Assembly (NCBI GenBank): GCA_036768485.1
Contig: JAVLUZ010000630.1
Coordinates: 1-64,000 of the forward strand
Source: Mermis nigrescens
Lineage: Eukaryota; Nematoda; Enoplea; Mermithida; Mermithidae
Direction of reading: 5' to 3'
DNA length: 64,000 nt
A model generated the notes under the pieces. It saw only the letters and a program-made list of their open reading frames with translations, searched no databases and was not told the origin of the DNA. The position numbers and the translations under genes are program-made. Of the stretch, positions 25,101-37,100 are shown piece after piece (positions within the stretch are counted from its first letter, which is position 1; each line of letters opens with the position of its first letter).

Positions 25101-28100
25101 GAATAAAATTTTAAAAATGCATGTACAATTCACTCCTGACAATTACACCATTTGGTTGGAATACTACACTGGGCAGGCTGCCCAAACCGGCTATGGGTTG
25201 GATGGGTTTAAAGGCATCCCATACCAGCGGGGTGTTGGCCTTGGCAGTTTTTTCCGCTCACTTTTTAGAATGGCCGTCCCTGTTTTGCAATCAATAGGTA
25301 AGCGTGTTGGAAAGCATGCTTTGGCAGCAGGTGCAAACATAGCGTCCGATTTGGCTCAAGGAAAACCGCTTTTTGAGTCTACTAAGGAACATTCAAAGCG
25401 AGAAGCTGCTCAACTTTTTGATGAAGCCTCTCAAGCAATGCAGCAGCAAGGAGAGGGTCTTGGTTACCGCTCAAAGTCTATAAATACTAATGCAATTGAT
25501 GCTTTTTCTAAAAACGACAACAAAAATGGCTCTCATAGACGTAAAATCTATCCCAAGTACTAAAACCGAACTTGACCTTTTTACGGTCCCTCCTACCCAG
25601 GTGGTGATAAAGCGAGGCTTCTGGCATGAAATCCAGCCAACGCATCCCATTACTAACGAGGGACCGTATGAGTTCAGAATTCCTCCTGACCCGCATTACC
25701 TACAACTGAGTAAAAACCACATTTATATGCTATTAAGAATTAAAAAACCAACAGTCGCAGCTGGAGCATCAGTACCCGACTATGCGCCTATCAATCTAAT
25801 TGGTAAGACTTTCTTCAAGCAGGTGAAATGTTTCCTAGGAGGCCGCTTAATTTTTGATAGCTCTGATAAGTATGCATACAGATCGTACTTTGAAACTGAA
25901 TTAAATTATGGTTATGATGCAAAGCATTCTCAACTGCAATCTGCACTTTACTTTCACGAAGGAGGAGGCAATGTGGACACAAAAGACAATGAAGCATTTA
26001 AAATACGTGCTAAAATGTTTAAAGATGAAAATTTTGTAGAAGTCGCGGCTCCATTGCACATTGACTTGTTCTTGCAAGACAGATTTCTGATTAATTTCAC
26101 CGATTTTCGCTTAGAATTACATAGAAATAGCGACGCATTTTTACTGCAGTGCTTTGAAGACGCTGTTTTAGAATTAAAAGTCTCACAAATGAAATTTTTT
26201 ATTCGAAAAGTTGAGGTTTTAGACACTGTCAATTTAGCACTCGAACAAACAATGCTCTCATATACAGCAAAGTATCCTATTAGGCGCGTGGCTATGACTA
26301 ACTTACACATTTCAAATCCTGCTAGAGAAACGCCCAATTATACCCTGTTTAATGGTCAGCTACCTAGGCGTATGGTGTTTGCTTGTGTCGATGGCAATGC
26401 ATATCGAGGCAATTTGACCAAATCGCCATTTAATTTCAAACCATACAGTATATACGATGTAAAAGTAACGTGTGGCGGCACAACCTACCCCGCTTATCCA
26501 CTCAACATTGCATTCAAACACGATAGGTACTTGCAAGCTTATAATCAGATGTATGATGCACTAGATATAGGACGTGAAGGTAATTTCATTAGCAGAGACG
26601 AGTTTAAAACAAGCCACTGCTTCTTTGTGTTTGACCTAACGCCTGACGCAGATGATGGAGGGCATTGGGATCTAGTGCATGAAGGAACAACGAGCATAAC
26701 TGTAAGGTTTGCTGACAATTTGCCTGATTCTGGCGTGGAAATCATTATATACGCCGAATTTGATAACTTAATACTGATTGACAAAAATCGAAACACGTTT
26801 CATGACTATAATGCATAGAAAATGAATACCATTGAAATATTCAAAATTCTTCAGCGTAATATTAAAAAGGATATATTTTTAGGTGTTTTTCCATTAGACC
26901 GCCTGCCACCTATTATAACCTACCCTGCGGCTCTAGTGATTAATTTAGATACTAGCAATGCGCCTGGCTCGCACTGGGTCGCCATATACTTTCAAAGCAA
27001 TAAACACTGCGACTATTTTGACAGCTATGGGCGAAAACCATTTAACCACTTATTGCATTATATTTCAAATAATGCACTCACATATGCGTACAATAATGCG
27101 CAGGTACAGGGGCTCTTTTCAATCAGCTGTGGTCACATGTGTGTATATTTCCTAGTTTGCCGTGCACAAGGTATTTCGTTTAAGAACATTGTCACATCAA
27201 TGCAACATGAAAAAATCTATAAATACTTCAATAATTTTAAGTTGTAAACATGGATATGAAACAATTTTACCTTACTCTTCCAAGCAATTCACAAGAAACA
27301 AATACTGCAGCCACATTTCTTACCAATCTGCCTAGACAAATTGTATTGAATGGTGAGTGGGAGGTTGGTTTAGTAGAAATAATTTATGCAAATACATGGC
27401 ACAATGTTTCCGAGGAGCAGAATATGATACAATTTTATGATATAAAAAACAATGTGCGACAAAAATTGCTTATTCCTCGAGCAAGATATTTAAATATACA
27501 TGACCTCATTCAAGCTATGAGAAATGGAATAAAAACAATTAGCTCAATAGATAAATTTGATTACATGCAATATTTTGGCATAAAGTATGATGAAAATAGA
27601 AAATTTTGTCATATGACAATAAATTCTAAATATATTCAAAGTGTAAAGCTGACAAAGCATTTAATGTATATGCTGGGATTTCTAGAGAGCCAGCTTAGTA
27701 ATATAGATTATACTGTGAAAAAAGAATTTAGCATAGTTGCGCACCATTCGCCTGATATGCTAGGTGGTATGCATAATTTTTACGTGTATTGCGATATAGT
27801 TGAACCTCAAATAGTTGGGAATACTTTTGCGCCACTTCTGCAAGTTGTAAATATTGAAGGAAAATACATGGATATTGTAAATCACTCGTACATTAGCCCC
27901 CATTATATACCTGTACTCAAGAAAGCATTCAATACTGTTGAAGTGAACATTAAAAGCGACCAAGATAAACCCGTTCCCTTCGAATTTGGCAAAACTATCG
28001 TTAAACTGCATTTCAGATATCGCCTATAAATATCACCGTTTATCAAATATCGTAAACATGGATCAAGGACAAAAAATTTACAACCATTTCTTAATGCACC

Positions 28101-31100
28101 TGCTTCGCCTAGACGATATATCTTCCTCAGCCTTAGGCAGCTACTTTTGGCCCCTGCTCAATGCTGAGTACAAAGAAAATTTAATGCAATACGACGCAGA
28201 GGCTTTCAACAACTTTTCTCGCCTCATCAAACAATGTTGCACTCTCCGAGACATACACACTCTAGCTAATCTGTGGCAAAATTTCAATGACCGAGCAAAG
28301 CAATATTTTGCATACTTTCACGAACGATCAATTGATGAGCACATACTCTGCTACATTGTGCTTAAAAACTAAATATTGCCAAGTGTAAAGTAAATTGGTA
28401 TACTGCGGGCCGCGCGCTAAAAGTTTGTACATAGGATACCTAACATACTCTGCAAATTTGAGCCCGATCCGACTGCTGGTTCTTGACTTACTAAAAAATC
28501 GATAAAATCAATAATTTTTGAGTTTCCCGGGAAACCCCTGTAGGACTGCTCTTCTTGTGCCACCTCCCCTCCCTACGGGTAGGCCTTGGCGCACCTTTAG
28601 ACCATCTCCACAGAATCGCTTAGGCTACCATCCCCAGGCTTGGGGGCACCATCCCCTAGGCTACCTTTGCCCTGAAAAATCAATAATTTTCGAGTTTCCC
28701 GGGAAACTCCCTCCCCTAAGGACCCCCTGACAGGTCTGGACGGGTCCCCCTTCCTATCCTTCATCATTGCCTATGCTACATCATTGCACCCTGACCCCAC
28801 CCCAGGGTGCACGTTTGGGCCCGCCCGCCTATGCTTAAGCATAGGGTATGTTATAACACACTGTCCCAGGGAAGCCCGGATAACTACTGAGGTCAAATTT
28901 GAACGTTCATAACTGTGGAGATTCGATTAGAAAATGTGCAGGTTAAGAAAATACGGAAACAGCGTTCTTTGTTCATTCAGAAGATTGATTCATTGAACTT
29001 TAAAAGTTGAACTCATTCGAAATTCAAATTTTCAAATTTTTTATCCGCAAAAATCAGGTAATAATCGGAATTTCAATTCATCATTTATATACATTAATTG
29101 CAACAGTAAATTGCATTAAACCTCTTGCGGAGGTAGATTTTGTTTTTCTTCGTGGCAGAGAAAAAGTGCAGCACTCCTCCACACAGGTCTGTCTACCCAT
29201 TTTGGCTAAGCTTGCCTGTATTGAGATTTAATTTATAATTTAATTTTATTTTATTTTATTTTATTTATTTTATTATTATTATTTTAATTTTTTTGAATTA
29301 AATTTAAATTTATAATTTAATTTAAAACACAATGTCATGACAATTTCGCATTTGTCGAGAAAAGTGACCCATTATATCCGGACACAATTAATCAAGAATA
29401 TGATCATGAAAACTTTATTTTGGAGACAGAAGTGATGATTCTTTCTAAACATAATTGTTCCGAGTACTCGGAATATTTTCTAACTAGCAAAGAAAAATGC
29501 TCCGATGGAACAAAAAACGGGAATATACTTGGGATTGTGAATTATCGAGGATGTAAAAGGAGGGGACTAGGAAAAATCTCCCTATATTATATGCCAAGAA
29601 TCGCAAAATATGTAAAAAATCAGACTTTCTCTAAACAATGCAAAAAATCGAAGTATATCCTGCGGTGTCTGAAAAAACGTATTATTTTAAAATAATTTTT
29701 TCTGATTGACATCTATAATATAAATTTCGAGTTGTGTGTAAGTGTGTGTGTGTCTGTGAGGCAAAAAAAGTTTTTACTGGATAATTTTGTGATACTTATA
29801 TTTTCACTCAATGGGTATTTTCGGGCGCTAATTACGATTTTTTGATTAAAATGGCTCGATCGGACTCTTGAAACCCGGAAACTACGGATTTATGTAAAAG
29901 GTTTTGGTAGCTCTAGCCGCTTATGCAATTGCCGCAGGGTAAAATTTTAAAGCCACCCTAGATCAACTTTTTATGCGCTATCGACTGATGTAAACCACTT
30001 TACACTACAGTGTAAACTGATGTGATGCCGTAAGAAAAACGTGATTTACAAGTGTATTTTATCAAATATCTCAAATCGCAGCGGATAAATTTTTTAAAGT
30101 TTTGACCAATTATTGGATATCTTATGACTGACCTTACTGTGGAATTTGAAGAAAATTCACGGATTGGTTTCTGAGATACGGGAGCCCAAAGGTACCCTAT
30201 GCATGGCGTAAAATTTAGGTTTTTGTCTTTTTGCTGAAGCACAGATTGACTGTTGCTTCCAAAATTTGGCCCTGTGGTTTCTGGGACCGCTGATTCCATA
30301 TTCGCTACTTTAAATATACGATCTGGCATCATAAAACGTGTATGAGACGGGCTAAAAGGAAATCACGTACGGGTACTTATAAACATGATTAATCACTGAA
30401 AAAGAGCTTGCACCAAGTCAAAATTTTTGACCTTGTAAACCAGCGCACGTTAAATTTAATGCGAAGCAATCGAAAGCAGCAAACATGCGGCTTTCGAAAA
30501 TACAAATCCAAATGTTTTTGCTTCTAGCGGCTAATTTAATATGCAACTTTTTGCATTTGTTTACAATGAGGGCAAAGTTGAACATTGTACGCAGTTTTGC
30601 CGTTGAGTTGCCTCATAAACGGAAGAACGAGGCAAAAGAAGACAGAGCAAAATGGAATGAGTCGTTGCTTAATGGATAGCACTCACAAAATGCACATAAA
30701 ATAATAATTGAATTATATATGTAGGTAGGTACTATAAATCTTGATCCTTCTATGCACAATTCGCAAATGACCATAAACAATGTGTACTGTAATTTTTATT
30801 CCATCGAGCAATAAATGTGAATTGTGAAAGTTTGTTTGTCTGTATGTCTGTTTGTTTGGGGTTGGCTCGGGCTCCATAATAGTTGGTGGGCTGACGGTTT
30901 GACTTGAGGTCGACCTACCGGGGGAAGGATCCGTAGCGACATTAAAATTTGATCAACACCACCCAGTCACCCTATACAGGGGTGGAGCGGGAGGCAGCCC
31001 TATGCTTAAGCATAGCATTTTTGGGACATGGCCGATTTTTCGCAAAATTTTAAAAAGGAGCAAAACTCGGTTTACACTATTTTCGGGTTATGGTTTTTTC

Positions 31101-34100
31101 TGAATTTCGGGCGGGTCCGGACCCCCAGTCCCCACAGCTACATGCCTGGCTATAAGATAGGACATGAAATAAGATACCGTGTGCTACAAGATAAGCAATG
31201 CTATACAATAGGATGTGATAGATACCTGTGCTACGGGATAGGCAATGCTATAAGATAGGACGTGATAAAAGACACCCGTGCTACAAGATAGGTAATGCTA
31301 TAAGATAGGACGTGATACAAGATGCCCCGTGCTACAAGATAGGCAATGCTATAAGATAGGATGGGATATAAGATACCCTGTGCTACTGGATAGGCAATAC
31401 TATAAGATGTGACGTGATATAAGATACCCCGTGCTACAAGATAGGTAATGCTATAAGATAGAACGTGATAAAATATACCCCGTGCTACAAGATAGGCAAT
31501 GCTATAAGATAGGAAGTGATATAAGATACCCTGTGCTACGAGATAGGCAATGCTATAAGATAGGTGTGATATAGATACCCTGTCTGTGCCATAACATGCA
31601 GTGTTATAAGATAGATGATACCATCAGCTATAACATATGAGTGATATGAGATATCACGTGATATATGACACCCTTCGCTACAAGAAACAAAAAAATCTTA
31701 AAACATCAAAAATATGGTTTGACCAAAAAAATTTTCCAAAACATCCTAAAACATCGAAAATATGGTTTGTCGAAAAAAATTTTCCGAAAACATCAAAAAT
31801 ATGGGTTTGATTAAACGAATTTCCAGAACATCCCAGAACATCAAAAGTGCTTCAAAGCATGGATGTTTCGATAATGTAAAAGTGCTATAACATATCCTGT
31901 GCTGTAAGATAGGTGTCCCAAAACATCAAAAATAAGGTTTGCACCAAAAAAATCTTTTAACATCCCAAAACATCGAAAAAATCGTTTTGACCAAAAAAAT
32001 TTTTTAAATACCCTACAACATCAAAAATATGGTTTTGACCATAAAAAAATTCTTTTAAACCTTCAAAAACATCAAAAGTATGGTTCTGGACCAGAAACGC
32101 TTTTTAATATTCCAAAACGTTAAAAATATGGTTATGATCAAATAAAATTTTTAAACATCCCAAACCATCTAATGGTATAATTTCGAGAACATACCAGAAC
32201 ATCAAAAATATGATTTAGGATAAAGAATTCTCAGAACCATTCTATAACGTCAAAAATATGGATTTAATCAAAGAAATGGTGGATAAAAGACAGTTTTGAA
32301 AAATTTAAAAAATACAATATGGTTTTAACCAACCATTTTTTTAAAAAATATACAAAAACATCAAAAGTCCCGAAAAATAAAAAAATACAAGAGACATCTC
32401 AATCCCATACAGTTATCAGGCCTAAGTTCAGCCCGGGCAACGCCGGGCAGCTCAGCTCAGCTATTATAATTCGAAAAAATATTAAAATCTATGTACGCAT
32501 AAAATGATATGAAGCAGAATATATAAGGCTTCGTGTCACAGACAAAAATATAAAAACCGCTGGCCGATCCATTGCAGAGTCATTCAATTTTTTATACTAA
32601 TTACTGGTTAAGATATTATTCGTTTACAAACACTCTAGCAGATGGGGCAGCGAGCGCCTTCATTGCTAGTAATATCTTAAAAGCATATTACGTAATGCAA
32701 CTTTTTGCAGACTTCATTCAACTTTGAGTTGCTTAAAAATGTGACTGAAAGTGAAATGCTCTTAACAAATCATAATTAAGTTGTTTGTATTTCATTATTA
32801 CTAAGCATGTCACTTAGCAGATACAGCCATTCTAAGTGTCAAAGTTCAAGCAATATTTAAATTCTCAAAAAATTGATTGAAAAAAGCAGCGAATTAGCAA
32901 TGCAGTAGCTAAGCGAATTGAATGAAATAGTACATATCGATGCATTCAAGACAATCGATGATATTCTTGGTTCAAAGCAGTAGGAAACACGGAAGCTGAC
33001 GTGCAACAGACCTTATGTAGATACTCTTTTACACATGTCTACAGCAATTGTTTACTAAACTTTTACATTTTTCAAAGGCCGCAGAATATACTTCGATTTT
33101 TTGCATTGTTTAGAGAAAGTCTGATTTTTTACATATTTTGCGATTCTTGGCATATAACATAGGGAGATTTTTCCTAGTCCCCTCCTTTTACATCCTCGAT
33201 AATTCACAATCCCAAGTATATTCCCCTTTTTATTCCATCGGAGCATTTTTCTTTGCTAGTACCCTACTTTTAATTAGCAAGTTTTGGAAATACAATACTA
33301 GATTTCATTTACTGTGCGGTTCTAATAATTGAATGGTTTAAACTTTACAAAGCTACTAGTTGTAGAAGAAACAAACATTCTGATTAGTAATTCTTATGCT
33401 ACGTAGAACATCCTGTAAAGAAATATGCTTCCAAAACTTTCTAGAGCTCAACTTAATTTACATTTTAAACTTTACACAAGAGTGTAAAGAATTTTAGTGG
33501 GATTAATAATTTCGATATTGCTCTGATATAACGATCAGCATTTATTAAGAAATGAAACCTCTATAATGTTCTAAGAACAAATTAACATTAGGTGTTAATC
33601 ACTTTACACTACTCTTCTTGCGCCCCTGGCAGACGTATCACATCCGTTTCCATATATATTTTACGACTTTAGGGAAAAAATAAGTTACCGTGAGGCTCTA
33701 GAATGAAGCTTATTATATAGTGTAAACTTTACACTAGCAACGAGTGTAAAGAAGATTTTAGTCGGATTTATAAATTCGATATTACTCGGATATTACGATC
33801 AACATTCATGAAAAAATTACGTCTCCATAACGGTTTAATGACAAATAGACACAGATGTAAACCACTTTACATCACTGTTGAGTGTAAGCAAACGCGCCCA
33901 GCTGACGTCCCTTATTTGATTCCATGTAAATTTTCAGATTTCAGCAAAAAATTCAGGTTTTCGCGAAGCTCTAGAACGAAGATTAATTAGCAGTGTAAAC
34001 TTTACACAACCGCTTAGTGTAAAGTGGATTTTATTCCGATTTGTAAATCTGATATTACTCGGATATTATTATCAACATTTATGAAAAAATTGCATGTCTA

Positions 34101-37100
34101 CAATGGTCTGAGGACAAATAAACAATGAGTGTAAACTACTTTACATCACCGTTGGATGTAAACAAACGCGCCCACGTGACGTCTCAAATTTGATTCTTTG
34201 AAAATTTCTAGACTCCAGGAAAAAATAAGGTTTCTGGAATGCTCAAAAACGAAGATAAATACACATGTAGTGTAAACTTCATGTAAACACCTAGTGTAAA
34301 GAAGATTTTGGTCAGATTCGTAATTTTGATATTGTTCCGATATTACGATTAATATTTATGAAAAAAATTAAGTCTCCATAATGTTCTATGGGCAAACTAA
34401 CAATAGGTGTAAACCACTTTACAACACTGTAGAGTGTAAACATATGCGCCAGACTGGCATATCAAATTTGGTTCCTGTTCCATTTCTAGACTTGATAATC
34501 GTGTCCCTGACTCACAACCGGAGAAGCAGGCAGAAAAAACAAGACAGAAACGCATTTTAAAGACCAAATTTTTGACTTTACACTCGCTAAATATCAATGT
34601 ATAGACAATTTGCTTTGACATGCACCCGATATAAAGCACTTTATTTTTATTCTATTGGACATATCCCGACTTCTGGACGGAGAAAGTGGCGAACAAAAAA
34701 CGCAACAAAAACGTATTTTCCATCATTTAGAACACTGTAAACTTTAAAATTCCGTACCGAACTCCCCATTGAGTTTAAATAAATTCGTTTGGTACAATTT
34801 GTAGCTTTTAAATCGTAGTACATTCCTGCGTGCCAAAATTCTCTTGCAAAAATTATTTGGTATGATTTATTAATCAAAATTCGAAAAAAAACGTGTTTTT
34901 TGCCCATTTTTTACTTCTGATTTCGAACTTTACACCCCCATAAATAACTCAATATTGCGTTTTTTTAAATGCAGTTTGCTGCGATGTTTAGCCCCTGAGA
35001 GGCACTTTATTACTGCTGTATTCGATTTACCCTGACTCATAAGCGGAAAAATTTGGCAGAGAAATCTTACTTAAAATCAGTTTTTTACACCATCCACTAG
35101 AGTGTAAACTTTAAACCCCAGGATCTAACTCACCATAGAGCATAGAAGACTTTGCTTATATGCAGAATGTAGCCCTTGATCCGCTCTACATTTCTGTCAG
35201 AAAACATTTCAAAAAACTCATAACCGGAGTTAGTATCAGACATAAGCAGGTTGAAAACTCGACCAAAAAGTGCTTTTTCACCCCCAGATTTTCGCACTCT
35301 ATACACTGCCATTCGATAACTAATGCGAATTTCAAAAAACAAAAAAAGTACCATCTGTAGAATTCATCCCTCTATTATCCTATGCTGTTCAATTCTTCGA
35401 GTCATCAATACTCAGTTGTCCACATGCCGCATTATAAATGTCCCAAAATTTGTCCTATGTTATTACGTTACACAAAAACTTTACACCTTCTTTACACAGT
35501 CAGTTTTGAGTTTCAAGAAAAACAAAAAAACACGGGCAGCGAATTTTTTTATTATCTTTCTTTTTAAAAAAACTGCACCTTCCAGAAGTGTCCCGTTATA
35601 GCTGTAGGGGGGTGCACAGGTCTTAGGGGTACCCAAGTATATTATAGGTACGCGCTAACGCGCTACCTATGATTAAGCGACACGAAAACTCGATAAATAA
35701 ATGTTCCGTTTTAAACGGTATATGAAACTTGAGAATACACAAATGAAAGGAGTGTCATGAATGTCAGACAACTCATTATATCGACAAGCCGCAGACAGCA
35801 TTTCCTCACGAATCAGCTTACCGGGATGTTCTTTGACACCTTTTTCGATTATATCCGCAGAGTGCTTTAACGCCTCGGCGTATTGCTTAATTTCGTAGAA
35901 ACAAAGAGCAATGTTATAAGTCAAACTGGGCGAGCTGCCAAGTTTGTTTTGCGCCGAAAAAAAGTATTTTAGGGCCATTGTATAATCCGATTGCTTGAAT
36001 GCCAAACAACCGAGATTGATTTCTGTATCTGGATCACTCGACGAGCACTTTTCAACGAGGAGCTAAACATAATTTCCTACTTAGAAAAAATCAGAGGATG
36101 GGCAGTGGGCACTCGTCTACGGAGCTGGAACCGATTTGAGCCAGTAAGTCGGACAAATTCAATAGAAAATTCAACAAAGAAGCCGTTTTGATTAAACCTT
36201 TACTCACTAGATCGAATTCAATTCATCCAAATTTGTTAAACAATTTCAACTCTAAACACCTACATAAGTATGTATATTTTGAATAAGGCAAATATTCTTA
36301 GTTATCAGAAATTCAGCGAGGATTCACTAAAATCATTATTGTAGCATATCTATTGATGTATAACACGTTAGGATCAGTGAGTATGTCTGAAGAAATGACA
36401 AAATGAAATAAATGGGTCAGGCGCAAAAATAACTGGAAATTGATTAGTATGTAGAACGATATATACATTTCCATAAATGGGCGTGGGGGTCTGAGAGAAG
36501 GTCTGGCTGGAGTCTGGACCATACGTGGGCAGCAAGAAAATTCTGGGGGGGGTGCGAGATTTTTTTGAAGGTCAAAAAATGGCCTTAAAAATGGTGGTAT
36601 GGCGATAAAAACACCATTTTTCGACGTTTCTCATCAAGCACTATCCATTGGCATCAAAAAATTGCCAAAAAAGAGGAAAAAATTTTCAAAAATTGAATTC
36701 TGGGGGGTATTTTGATTTCTGGGGAGGGGTATTTTGGTTTCTGGGGGTGCATACCCCCCAAACCCCCCCACGCCCAGGTGTGGTCTGGACCCCCCGAGAA
36801 TAGACCCCATAGAATTGAATTTTTGGTCCTATTTTTGACAATTTGGCCCCATCGGATCCCCATGAATTTGCCTGCTGCCCTTGTATTTACTCTCATTACT
36901 ACCTAATTTATTTCGAATTAATGCCTATTTCTTTTATAAATAATTCTTATGGAAAACATTATTGCTAATTTAAGCACCCCTTCTTAAATAATTTCAGCTA
37001 CTTGCAACAAAGCCTATTAACCTTAGCATTCTGCAAATCATCTTCGGCGTATTTTATTGCGCATTTCAGCTTCGTTACTTGATCGGACAAACTTTCGTCT

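Larger units (their letters stand above)
18935..28888. mobile_element. Near-complete Polinton/Maverick-type virus-like element (9,954 bp)
   Basis: Bounded by ~600-bp terminal inverted repeats that start AGTAGTTATCC and flanked by the perfect 6-bp duplication GAGGTC, the hallmark of Polinton integration. It carries integrase, packaging ATPase, major and minor capsid, protease and several conserved Polinton proteins, plus an unusual TBP gene. The DNA polymerase is reduced to an N-terminal piece. Nearly all other reading frames are open and the two TIRs differ at only a few positions, so insertion was recent. It sits in intron 5 of the host TTC30 gene. Confidence 0.95.

Noticed and set aside
25490..25525. 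Earlier ATG for the major capsid gene
   Set aside because: It lies 4 nt after the TATA box and would not be transcribed. The ATG at 25526 is at the usual spacing.
10875..33246. Similar small ORFs at 10875, 29420 and 33055 (KNQTFS..KKSKY)
   Set aside because: They are copies of one dispersed repeat and their DNA is conserved to the same degree as the peptide, so there is no evidence of coding.
35640..35672. GCGCTAACGCGC palindrome as a regulatory site for TTC30
   Set aside because: It is the tip of a repeat element also found at 8982.
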